Source: Vesta saturnalis
Lineage: Eukaryota > Arthropoda > Insecta > Coleoptera > Lampyridae
Reading direction: 5' to 3'
Length of the DNA stretch: 64,000 nt
NCBI GenBank assembly: GCA_036346205.1
Contig: JARFJB010000935.1
Location: 1,114,501-1,178,500 of the forward strand
The notes beneath the pieces were generated by a model that worked only from the letters and a program-made list of their open reading frames with translations, did no database searches and was not told the DNA's origin. The translations under genes were made by a program, and so were the position numbers. This document shows positions 22,262 through 33,485 of the stretch, in pieces. Positions within the stretch are counted from its first letter, which is position 1; every line of letters begins with the position of its first letter.

Positions 22262-23891
22262 ATAAAATTTCTTAAGGTCTAATTGAATTTCTTGTCTCAG
22301 TTCCTACTCGAGTTCCTGTGCCTTGTGAATATCATTATCTGAGTCAATCTGTCGTTCTCCTTTGCTGCTACTGTCGGTGATGGCACCATATTCAATATAA
22401 GTGTCATCTTCCAAAGATGTTTCAGACTCTGCTTCAGAAGGAAACTTTCTTCTACGCTTCTTTTTTTTTGTTTCGTATCATTTTACAACTGTAAAATTTT
22501 CTCTCATCAAGTGGCTTACACAATGATGATTGCTTAATAACAGCTGATTTATTCCCAATAACTTCTTGAACCATGGCTCCGTTCTCATTTACACTTATCA
22601 GTTTTTACGTCATACTCCATTTTTCCCGTTACTCGCGTTGCATGCTCGCTTATACAAATAATTTTGGGCAAATTACTTGCCTCTAAAATTTCTTTGAGAC
22701 CGTCGTAATCATATACACCTTCTTCAATTTTTCTACTTGTTATTTTTACATATTTATTTATTCAGCTTATTGATGGCAGCACTGATTTCATGTTTGTGTA
22801 TAGGGTTTTATACAACAGTTTACCACCAACGTAAAACAAATACAGTGCAAACTTTTTTATAGTTTCAGTGTAACTGTTTCGTTTGTTTAAATGCATTGAA
22901 TTATTAACAAAAATGTCCAGTAACATTTTTAGCAGATAATTCGTTTGCCTTTCACGAGGATTTTCATCGAATTTTGTGTTAAACATTCTACTGCTTTATT
23001 TGAACCAGATCCCAATTCTTCGTTTTCACTTACAAGTTTTTGAGTCATGCGTTCTATATCATAAAGTAATGGAAACAATGACGTAATGAGTGGCTGATTG
23101 CAAATATTTTTTCTCTTTCTTTTTCTCATTTATTTTCGTTGATACTGCTCTGTCCCTTGAAAAAGCTTTAACTTAAACATGTCCCTCATTTTCATAGCGG
23201 TTCTTCTTTTTTGACATTGGCTACTTCATTATTTGACAAATTAATAGGTGTATTACGACGTACATTATCTATTTTTGGATCAACTATAAGTGTATTACCC
23301 AAAATACTGAGTTTTGGTCTAATTAAGGAACTGGCCGTATAGTCTTCTACTCGGTCTCCTGTTTCGTTTTTACCTTTTTCAGTTTCAGTCTTGGTTTCCG
23401 TTTTTTGGAGAATAACTGAAGGCGTACCTTCTTCATCGATTTTTTCCGAGCTTTGTTCTATATTTGGTAAAACTCTCCTTATGCTCATCCGAGTGCTCCT
23501 CTGACATATAGGAGTCCCTTTCTGTTTACTATACGTGTGCAGCATTCAAATAATTGAGTATCCCTGATTGACAGTTTTCGTTCTTATCTGCGTTTTCGCC
23601 AAACTTATCAAAGAAAGAATGAAGGTGTAATGTTAAATCTTTATGAATATTGCCACAAACCCATCGTTTAGAACAATTTACATTTTGAAATTTTTTGAAT
23701 CTTAGTTGTAGAATGGCAAAAAACATTTCATGGCAGTAAAGTTCATCTCTTGCGCCATACAAAGATTCAAACTGGATAAGCCAAAACTTTTCCGTCAAGT
23801 AATTCCACTGACCTTCGTCCTCACACTTACTTTTCAACGACTCTCTAACTACGTAGGAAACATGTGAATTTTGGGCAGTTACATTCTCCAT
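22262..23891 (-). pseudogene. Unidentified degraded gene, possibly transposon-derived
   Basis: A chain of minus-strand frames: 23891-23529 (start MENVTAQNSHVS; QFESLYGARDELYCHEM; Cys/His-containing SKRWVCGNIHKD), 23545-23192 (Lys/Glu/Thr-rich linker), 23129-22929 and 22986-22762 (HLNKRNSYTETIKKFALYLF, then GGKLLYKTLYTNMKSVLPS), a further block near 22740-22600 (EEGVYDYDGLKEILEAS, RVTGKMEYDVKTDKC) and a basic/acidic tail to about 22262 (KRRRKFPSEAESETSLEDD). The KFALYLF...LPS pattern is reminiscent of THAP9/P-element-like transposases, but I cannot place it in a family. Frames change at about 23535, 23160, 22980 and 22600. It lies inside the 3.6 kb insertion and may be its own gene. Confidence 0.5.
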
Positions 23892-24230
23892 CGTGTTCTT
23901 GGTTATGTGGAGTCTCCTACACGTACACCCGGTTTGATAAGATTTTTATATATGTACTAATCGCTTATCCTATTATCCAGTAATTAACTTCGCAAGCATT
24001 ACTTACTACACTAACGCAAAACACAGAAATTTAATTATGTGCTACGGAAATTTGCAAGAGACTTTTGTTTAAAATGTGAGTTTATCAAACGATTTAAGCG
24101 CACGTGCGCAGTTTCTGATACATCCTCGATAGATTCCCGGTAAATCCTGTAAATCCAAACTACGTTCACAGTACATCCCCGGTATACCCTCTAAACCCCC
24201 AGTAAATCCTATGCATCCCCATACCTGTAC

Positions 24231-24751
24231 ATCACCATACATTAACACTCCACCGACTTTGATAGTTAACTTCACGCATCCAGTGAGGATTGACTGGTGA
24301 CCACTATTGCATGTTATGTAAGTTCACTCCTCCACTGTTTGTGAAAATGGTTTCATCAGTCCATAATACGCGAGAAAAGAAATAAGGAAACTCATCAATC
24401 GTAGATCCTAACCAGTGGCAGTGATCCAATCTTCGATCAAAATCAGTTGCTGAGAAAGCTTGTTGCAGAACAACGTAATATGGATGTAATTTATTATCCT
24501 TCAAAATTCGATGTATCGTCGATTTACTGATTATCAGATCTAACGAAATTATTCTGGTGCTTAAATGAAGATTGATTTGAATATACGCAAGAACATTGGT
24601 AACGTTTTCTTCGTTTCTAATTGTATGATTTCTTCTAGGTACTGGAATACGATGTATTTGTCCATATAAACCCGTTCGACCATACAAGCGTCTCATAACA
24701 CTGGAAATACATGGGTAACATATTGTAAGCTTCTGCAGTAGAATAAGACAT
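24231..24751 (-). pseudogene. mariner-like transposase, N-terminal half
   Basis: ATG 24751 begins MSYSTAEAYNML, the usual start of this insect mariner-like group. After a frameshift near 24697 the frame runs through a helix-turn-helix region (STIHRILKDNKLHPYY) to the first catalytic Asp, RVLWTDETIFTNSGGVN, a TAG at 24306-24304, and EVNYQSRWSVNVW. At 24231 it meets the insertion, and the C-terminal half continues at 20632. Confidence 0.85.
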
Positions 24752-24935
24752 TTTTGAAAACACTTTTGAGAAAATTTAAGGGATTTGATATAAAAGCAAA
24801 TACTAAACTTATTGCAACGAAGAGGTAGATAATCACGAAACCATAATTACAACAAATATCAAATTATAACAAAGATATGAAAACACAATCTAGTCATTTG
24901 TTACATTCATAACATTTTTTTACATTGGTATCTCG

Positions 24936-25045
24936 ATAAAAACACTTTGTTACTCCATAACAACATTTGATTTAGAGCTAATTTTATTTGTCGATAGAAA
25001 AATAGGTTATTTCGATATAACAACTAATCAAGATATTAAACTGTG
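24936..25045 (-). repeat. Right TIR of split mariner-like element
   Basis: Inverted partner of 19830-19943. It ends at the same ccacagtttaatat motif and lies about 40 bp left of the TTAA of PB3. Confidence 0.85.
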
Positions 25046-25090
25046 GTCCTCGCTATAATTTAGGTTCTCCTCTTGAAAACCACTCTTTAA

Positions 25091-26241
25091 CATTAGAACG
25101 ACCAAGCTAATAGTCCAATCGTCTACCCCCAACTTTGACCGAGATTCTCCTTCAGTGCATGTTTTGATCATGCTCAGCATTGAATTTCTAATAAACAGTC
25201 TCGATGCACTCGCGTGGGAATCATGTTCAATGTTTCTCTTCGCAAATCTTGTTGGACCTGAAGTTTCTTTCAGAACGTTTTGTTCGCCTCTCCTACCTGA
25301 GGTATTGCCAGCTTCAACATAGGTCCAAGGTGTTCCATCAGGGCTGAGCTCAACATCACCAACGTTTCTTTTAGGCTGCTCGGTAGACTTCCTGCGTCGC
25401 CCCCGCCCAAGAATTTTTGGTTGCTGTACGATTTCAGGTGTACCTGAAGAGTGCTGGTTCAAATTGTTGGTGGTCACTGCATCTGGAAAAAATATTTTCT
25501 TTAAATATATGTATATTTTATTCGACCCATTCAAATGTAAAAGATGAAATTATTTACCTTCCTCACTAGCGTCTACATCTTCAGTTTCTGCATACTGTTG
25601 GTTATCTTGAACAGAAGATCAATGACCGCTCCGTGTACGTCTCCCTCGCACATCCGTTGATCGTCCAGGTCCAGTCTTTTGTTTTTTTAGGTAGGCCCTG
25701 ACCTGCTTGATTTCTCTGTTGGAACACAAACATACTTTATTAGTGCGCAAATTATGTTCATAATTGAGTATATATAATCCAATATGTGATTTTGTGTAGT
25801 AAAATAATTGAAAATTGCAAACGTGTGTTTGATTTACCTTTATCGTTGACAACAGCACCTCCACGTCCCCTCTTCCCCGGATGAGCACATTTTTTCCCCG
25901 AAAAGATGTGCGTTGACCTTTATGGGGAGAGAAATATGCCGTTACCACCGTGACAGACTAAATTCTAAATTTAACACTAGAAACTAAATCACTAAATGTA
26001 CCAAACATTTTGTGATGTCGAGATAAAAAATGCAGTACTTGCGAGTTGAATAAGTAGGATATTCATCATCTTCGCTCGAAGAACTATTACTAGAACAGTG
26101 AAAACTTTCGTCTGAAATCTCGTTGTCACTCTTTGCGCTCTCCTTATCTTCATCGTCATTCTCCACTTCAGACTACGTAGTAGAAATATTCTTCAACTCT
26201 TCTAAAATCTCTGCATCAGTAAGCCCCCTTCTTCGAGCCAT
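25091..26241 (-). pseudogene. piggyBac transposase PB3, N-terminal portion
   Basis: ATG 26241 starts MARRRGLTDAEILEELK, an N-terminus common in PGBD4-like transposases. It is followed by a TAG and an acidic/serine tract (ENDDEDKESAKSDNEIS). After apparent introns the frame 25534-25091 shows DGTPWTYVEAG, RRGEQNVLKETSGPTRFAKR and FIRNSMLSMIKTCTEGE, the conserved N-terminal domain ahead of the catalytic core. The reading then runs straight into the 3' TIR. All three catalytic Asp sites are therefore missing and the copy cannot transpose by itself. Confidence 0.75.
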
Positions 26242-26994
26242 ACCAGTCACACGCTCCGATCACCCGTAAACACAACGCGTTGCAGCCGGTCAATGTGTGC
26301 GCACTCGTTGCAGCCAAAGACACTACTGCCGCTGTCCCCACTGCCACGCCACCAGTACCTTACTGTTGCGCGTACGCTCAGCGATCTATTCCCCTACCGC
26401 GCGACCCACACGGGCAGAGGCAGCTTGCTGCAGAAACACCCTTCTGCGCTCTGCTACGATTGACGTACCGGTGCTGCGACGCATCAAAAAACAGATTCAA
26501 AACACAATTCGATACTGCAACACATTTCTTTACTTGTTATACTGCGATACAACATAATAAAAAAAACACACATCCATATACTTGTGTTTGAATCATACTG
26601 ATGAGTACCAGTACTATATGAAAATATATAGACTTTCCGATCGTTATACAAAAAAAAAATGACACACTGCAATATAAAATTCCAAATTCACCTGTACTCC
26701 AAATATAAACTGTCTGGTCAAGTTTGGGTAAAAACATGACCTACGAATTCATTATTCGTACATATAAACACTAAGGGGTCATTTGACACTAAACTGTCGA
26801 CAACATAATAACTACATTTTTTTCCGGAACTGTTCGGAATAAAAATTCTAAATTAAATGAATAAGTTCTCTAACCAAAAATATTAAAAGTCACGAGAGCA
26901 CATAAACAAACAACTAATAGGACCGGTCCTACAGAAAGGCAATTTTCAAAAGCGGCCAAATGACCCCTTCCGGTCGTTCTAGTGTTAAAACGCA
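26242..26994. other. 5' untranslated/promoter part of PB3
   Basis: A GC-rich patch (26230-26500) next to the start codon, then AT-rich sequence up to the TIR. Plus-strand open frames here (26280-26591) have no recognisable domain and are probably chance. Confidence 0.4.
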
Positions 26995-26998
26995 TACC

Positions 26999-29990
26999 AT
27001 TCTATTTAGTTTTTCCGAGAAAATCTCAAAAAACTGAACCTTCTTTAAATAATGCCCTCTAGTTCGCGTAATACAAATTAATGGCCCCCGAAAAGTCAGC
27101 ATTTGAAAAAGCTTTAAATTCTCTTTCAAACGAGTTCCCATTTCACTACCTTTCAGTACAAAGAGTGGGATATTGAACAATTTGAATATTCAGTTATATA
27201 TCATCTTCCCCACCCTTACTATTGAAGATACGACCAAAAGCTATAAACGAAACTGACGTAGAATTGGTCAAGCTGTTTGTTGGCGTTACTAAAGTGGTAC
27301 CTAATACTGTTTATTTTTATTAGTTCTTATTACTTGCTATAGCAGTTTCGCCATCTTAAAAATATTTTCTAGTTTCCCATATATCCTACCTCGCCGGCCT
27401 TATTGGGACACCCTGTATATGTAGGTTTGAAGTGGAGAAATGGGGGACATAAGTCGAAAACAAAAGAAGACACTAAATTTTCGATTTTGTCCTTAAATCG
27501 AGGTCTACAAATTAGAACGTGGATGTAACAAACTTCTATCTTTAATGATAACAAAGATATCCTTAAAAAACAACTAAAACAATGAAATTGGGACACACGG
27601 TATGTTATAATGCATTGTTATCAATTTATTACAGGTTTACTATAAAAAAGAGGTGAAGGTGCCAGTATAAAATAAGTGGTGCATAAATTTAATAAATCAT
27701 GAAATAGAAATATGAGTAAAAGTTCTCCAAAGCTCAAATCGTTAAACTAACTGGAGATACTAACAATTCACAACAAATAGTGCCTTTGTCCCAGTCGATA
27801 GTTTGAAGCGGGCCGATCCAATTTTACGATTTGCTTAGTTACCACAATTTCTGCTGTTATTTTCGCTGAACATAAATAATAGAAAATGAAATGTAATACT
27901 AATAAAAATGATCTCGGACGCCAAGCTATTTTTTAATAATGTAGGAATAACTAAATCGAGTTTTACACTAAAATTTGTCAAAACTATGTTTATTGACAGT
28001 TAATATGATATGGTTAAACAAAATATATCTTAAAATTATCCTCAAATTAGTAATAATCATTAAAAATAAATACCTGTACAACATATACAAAATCCTCTTG
28101 AGGATCCCTGGTATTATAAAAAAATGATACAGAATTTCAAACTACGATGACGTAATCCTTGTGTAATGTTGCGCAATTTATTGCAATAACAATGTTGTTA
28201 TGTTATCAGCCACACCCAAAACTGGAATTATCCTTCTAAATTTATCTTCTTGAATTGGAACAATCCGTTTAATGCATTATCCTGAAATTTTCCAATAAAA
28301 TTTGCAATCATAAAATGAAATCGTACGCAACAGTAAAATTAAATGCGTATTTAAAATGTAATCAAAGTAACAGTAAAAAACTGAACTAAAATAAAAGTGT
28401 ACTAAAATAACAGTGCCATCAAATCAGTGGCATTTTCACACAAAATTTAGGGGAAAACCAAAACAAAGCTTCCTGCTTCAACATTCATAAGGAAGTGCAA
28501 AAAATGGATCCTTTTAAATTAGACGAGGTAGTCGTGCGCCAGAGGATTTGCGCATAGAATTAAGCCACGATGACGTAATGCGCGAATAAAATGATCAGAA
28601 AAATAATTTTAAAGAAGTGGTATATATGTACCATTACGAAGATATGCACTATAAACCCTTAAAAAGAAATGGAAATTAAGTTGCCTACCTCATATCCATA
28701 TTTCAATAATCAAAATCTTTTCTTATATTTACAACAGAACGAATGAAAGACCTTAAATTAAGGTATATTTTAATACAACTCAAAAAGGGTTGTTACATTA
28801 CAAATTCACAGGAATGACAGAAAATTAACATTAAAATCATAATTAAGTTACGATTACTCTATGTAATTTGAATAATGGTAATACGTTAAAGTAATCCCGT
28901 TCTGGGTAGAACATTGGGATTGAATAGAGAAGAAGAAGCTTTGGGAGAGTAATATAGGAAGAAACCTTAAATAGAATAATCCATAATGGGAAACGATCTC
29001 AATATCTTTTGAATACTAAGTAGTAGCATATTAATTATTTTGTCATTAACATGGAGTTTTATATCATGGATAAGAAACTCTAAGAAGTTTTTGGAACGTA
29101 ATCAAACATTACTTACGTTTTTTTCAGGATGTGAATATGAATAGGGAGAAAAACATTTATTATGTAAATGAGGATAGCGTAATTAAGTAGTTGCGTAAAA
29201 CCACTTTATAAGTGAATTATGTATAAATTTGCGGTAGAAGCCACTTACGACTAGATACACAAATTGTGATGTATATAAATCCTACGCATCAAATCTGCTT
29301 TATCTTTACTTACGCATAAACCCTTGGGTAAACTTCTTTAATCCGCAAATACTCCCAAAATCCGAAATAAGTAAAAATTTTATATGTGTCGTATGAGTTG
29401 TAAACAACAGAATGGAAGAAATAAAGTTATAATTTGATTAACAATAAAGTATTTTTAAATGATTTACTGAAAGGAAAAGATTACACATCAATCACATTCC
29501 ATTTACCATTTAGTGAAAGCCAATCAACTGTGTAAAAGTTAATAGAGATAAAGTTATTAATTTAAGTCGGCGAGCGTACGTTTTCAAAACGCAAAGCTTT
29601 ACGTTATTGAGGGAAATCTGACGTAGAATAGATAATTTTAAGTATGTATTAATATTGATAAATTATATAAATGTCGTCCTTTCCTAAGTTTTAATTAATT
29701 ATCAATTAATATTGAAGCGTCTGTATATTAATCAGAGAATAGGAAATTAAGTTATCGTTGAATGCACACGCAAGAAATTCATCAATTGTCAATGCTTAGA
29801 ATTGCTACCGTGAACAAAGAGTTTGTGAAACAATTAAAGTTGTGAATGTACAAGAAATGTAACATTTTCTTTGGTAATTTATATTTAGAACAGAAAATTA
29901 ATTAAGACTCAAAGTTTGGTATTTACTTTGTAATTAAATTATCTAAAATTATAAAACCCATGTTAAAGTAAAAACTAGTTAACTTCAGTT
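26999..29990. other. Unassigned spacer with transposon-end scraps
   Basis: No gene. Near 27402 (ttgggacaccctgtat) and 27588 (ttgggacacacggtat) lie two same-direction copies of a motif typical of mariner/Tc1-type ends, about 186 bp apart. The rest is AT-rich without recognisable structure. Confidence 0.4.
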
Positions 29991-29994
29991 TACG

Positions 29995-30020
29995 ATTTCT
30001 GTAGTTACAACTACAGAAAT
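29995..30020. repeat. Perfect 12-bp inverted repeat, 2-nt spacer
   Basis: atttctgtagtt and aactacagaaat are separated by two bases. A second stem, gtttgcgagtac with gtactcgcaaac, lies at about 30052-30098. Confidence 0.9.
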
Positions 30021-30099
30021 AGTTATTTTAGTACAAGGCCAGAAAATTGGCGTTTGCGAGTACGAGTAAGCTTTGCAAATTTATAGGTACTCGCAAACC

Positions 30100-32161
30100 A
30101 TTTTATAGCAGAGTGATGTTTGCGCCAACGTCAACAATTTGGTTTATTGTTTTTAATTTGTAACATCATACTTGTTGAAATTAGGTTGGCAATACTGACA
30201 ACTGACAGTAGCCAATATAACCTAAAACATACAATTGCGAAATTATTCATTACTCGAATTTGTTGACTTTACAATAATTTATGGATGTAAGTTGTAGTTT
30301 CTAAGAAACTAATACTTATATAATAACGCATGCATATACACGGTAACGCGATTACGCTTGTCAAATGTCGATTGTGCCGAATATTCTATCAGTTCTCTCA
30401 CTACGTCGAACACCAACTATAATTTAATACTATTTTTGCCAGCCTAGGCCAAAGAACGCATAGTTTCGGGACGTATTTGCGGTCTGCATGTGCCCTATTG
30501 CAGAACTCTGGCACAAAAAAAGACATTTGTTTTTTGTAAAAGTGTGAATTACGAAAAGACACGAAATTTCATTAGTGTACGACGTGCTGATGTAATGAAA
30601 TGTTATTAAAGGTATAAATGATCTCATCCTTAGATAAACTAGCCCTTCCTCCGCAAAACTTTGCGGTTAAAATCAAATTTAATGATGATAATAAATCTCA
30701 TAATAAATTTAGTACCAACGTATATGTGTAAACGGATAACATGTAAGGTTATTTTGGACGCATTGTGTATGTGTAGTATTTTTATAACGTATGTTGAATG
30801 GATAAAGTGAATTTGCATGAAAAGAATTTTGTTTCTAGGTTGGTGTAATTGATACGCCACTGAAATTCAGTGAGGCATTGGTTGCCGTGTAAAGGAATAT
30901 TTGAATGCTGTAGAAAGATTTTAGTGTTGAATGCGTTAAATTTGGTTGAGAAATAATGTTTTGAGTAAATTTTGAATGATACGGCACTGGTAAAACTACT
31001 GGTCTTTTTGCTACTGTGTATAAAGGAATTTGGACTAAATGGAATGGGTGTAGACGTATGAGTGAGTGACTTTATGATACATTGATATTTTATTAACGTG
31101 CAGTAAGGAATATGTATGCATATTTTTGTTTGTAGAAATTTTGTAATATGGTGCAATAATGATAAATCGATGCATGTTCAAGGATAAAGTGATTGAATGT
31201 GATTGAGTGGTCTACATTGTGCGGAAATAGCATTCGCGCACATGTGAAGTTTGCATAAAAGGTTGAGATATAATCTTTTTAATATACAGTGCGCATATAA
31301 TTGCAATTGTTGGTTTGTTCGGAAAGTTCTCAGTGAAGTTACGAAATAATTCAAGATGGCTTCGTTTGTTTCGTATCGTCGGCGTCTTCTTCCCCGTTGG
31401 AGCCTTCGGCGCAGCAAAGAAACGCACGACATACACGGTTGAAATAGGTGAATTTTGATCTTAGCGCGAATTTATTGTTACGTATTGGAAATATGGTGGG
31501 AAAAAGGTATATAAGCGAGTGCCAAATTTGAGGAGCTGGTTAATTAGTTAGAGGTTTTAGATAGTTCGAGATAGTGTGTTAGCTTATTTGTGAAAGTTAT
31601 AGTTTGAACGGGGCATGTATAGCGTCTGCATTAACCCATAAAGATAAATCGTATAGAAATTCATAAATAAATAATGTATTATATTGAGTTGAAGGAAAAC
31701 AAGAATGATTTTCTTTAAGAGGTAAAAAGTGCTTAGGCAGATTAGAAGTTAACACAGCAAATATTTTGTTATTAGTGTTCCATCGTGGGACGTGTAACTT
31801 AATATTATTATAAAGAAAACCGAAGGTAACCATTTAAGTAACCGAAATAAAAGTTTGTAAAATTTATTTAAGATATTGGTGATCATCATTGAGTGTATAC
31901 AATTGTTAGAAATATGAAAATGATTCTATAAAAGCAAATACGAACTTTAATATGTATATGGAAGGAACCATTTTTCGTTGTGTTAAACGTTTTGAAGGGC
32001 AAACATTACAGCATAAGGGCCTTGATGTTAGACTAAAGAGCCCCTATACCAGGTATGCGAATATACAAACCATAGACACTGCGTTAGTAAGTACGACAGC
32101 CGAGTGCATAGGACGAATACGGCTACCTCTCTCCGTTGTATATATTCACATACGAATTTGT

Positions 32162-32217
<56 letters not shown>

Positions 32218-33485
32218 CTTTGAAATATTTTACAGTCAGCGAAGCAGAACGCTACTAACAAAGTATTTATTATTTTTATTCAGCATAAATTACGGTTTTG
32301 AAGTATTAAAGTTTAAACCTATTAATGAATGTCTAAATACGATTTTAAAGATAAAGTAGTAATAAAATGTAAAGATATTATTGATGATACGAGCATTAAC
32401 CGCTCTATGTTTGAATTATTCAGCAATTAACGAACATTTTGTTGGAATAACAATTTATTATAAAAACCGATTTCGTTTGTTTTATTTAGAATTTTTGTTT
32501 TGTAACAGAAATATAAATTTACAGTTATACGAGGGTTACTTAAAAAGTATTCAAATTAACATTTATGATTTGGAAATTTTCATTTGTACAGGGTGTGTTC
32601 AATAAGTTTATGCCGACTCGTGCATTTCTGAATTTCTTAAGCTTTTGGATCAATTTATTTTGAAGTATGATTGAGTTTGAATGGTGAATGGTTTGACTGG
32701 GTAGGCTGCAGTCCTGTCTTCCTCAGTCGGATAGGATTGATTTAACATCCCGCCTAAGACTATTTATTTTAGCAAAATTTAAGATTGTGGTGGCACCTAG
32801 AGACAATTTTTCCCAGATTGAGCTTTGTAAGTTGTAGATTTATAGTAAATATAAGGTGTTTGAAACCACCGTTCAATCATTTTACTCCTTATGCCGACCA
32901 CGCCATTTCCACTGTAACTGGCTTGGAAACCCGCTTACTTCGGTAAGCTTGCACGACGCCTAGTGCGGTTTGGACGTGTAACAAACAATATTAGCTTCGG
33001 CTGTTAGACTTTTTAAAAAAAATTAAAACCGTAAAATAAAATTCTGGCTCCGTTATTTCTTTCTATGCAAAATTGCCTTCACATAAAAACAACATCGAAA
33101 TCCGTCAAGCAGTTGTCTCGCAATCCGCGTGATCTAAATGACCCGATTATTTTAATATATAGGATTACGCAATGAAAATTACCACTTTTGTGTAACAGTT
33201 TATTATTAAAACGTTTACGTAAAACTTTGTAAAATTGCTCTTAAATACATGGCTATTACCCAAAACTGATAGGTACTTTCGATTTTGAGCGTTAATCACA
33301 AATGCTTTGATTTTCATTGTGAAAAATAGTAATAAACATATTTTGAGATTATTTTGACGCACTAAGCATGTGCAGTCCTGTGTTGCGCGTAGGACGTATT
33401 TTTGATAAAGTGTGAACGTATATTTGCACAAGACATTTTTTTTGACGACTGAATAATGACCTAGATCGCGCTCAACGAGTTAAGT
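30100..33485. other. Unassigned region
   Basis: Contains a (TA)n tract at 32166-32215 and a GC-richer patch at 31354-31440 that opens with an ATG in good context (aagatggct) but stops after 28 codons. The minus-strand frames at 30430-31436 show only low-complexity composition. At 32587 tacagggtgtgttcaat looks like a lone transposon end. No gene can be supported. Confidence 0.45.
32166..32215. repeat. (TA)n microsatellite
   Basis: About 25 uninterrupted TA dinucleotides. Confidence 0.97.

Larger units (their letters stand above)
20639..24230. mobile_element. 3.6-kb insertion splitting the mariner-like element
   Basis: The interrupted transposase frame can be followed to 24231 and resumes at 20632. 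ATCACC stands at both edges (20633-20638 and 24231-24236), a candidate 6-bp target duplication. Taking one copy out rejoins the two halves in the same reading frame. Both ends carry degenerate copies of a short unit (acatcctagtaattcct at 20690-20760; cccggtaaatcctgta and similar at 24115-24230) in the same orientation. No terminal inverted repeat was found. The insert contains a LINE RT scrap, a MITE and an unidentified minus-strand gene. Confidence 0.55.
25087..26998 (-). mobile_element. piggyBac element PB3, TTAA and TIRs at both ends, internally deleted
   Basis: TTAA at 25087-25090 is followed by CATTAGAACGACC. TTAA at 26995-26998 is preceded by the inverted CACTAGAACGACCGG. These are clear piggyBac-type ends. 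A subterminal block aaggggtcatttg also occurs in inverted orientation (26772-26784 and near 26965). The element is about 1.9 kb and keeps the N-terminal coding part only. Confidence 0.8.

Noticed and set aside
26280..26591. Plus-strand open frame of 103 codons in a GC-rich patch
   Set aside because: No domain, Ala/Pro/Cys-rich composition driven by the patch, and it lies in the 5' region of PB3 on the opposite strand.
28145..28580. Two copies of acgatgacgtaat as paired regulatory sites (CRE-like)
   Set aside because: Only two copies about 420 bp apart, no adjacent gene, and the motif is short.
30430..31436. Several overlapping minus-strand frames
   Set aside because: Compositions (Ile/Thr/Phe/Ser-rich) look like translated AT-rich DNA. 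Two frames at 31178-31436 overlap each other, so at most one could be real, and neither has a motif.
31354..31440. ATG in good context opening 28 codons (MASFVSYRRRLLPRW)
   Set aside because: Stops at once, and no downstream exon could be joined. Could be a first exon, but evidence is too thin.
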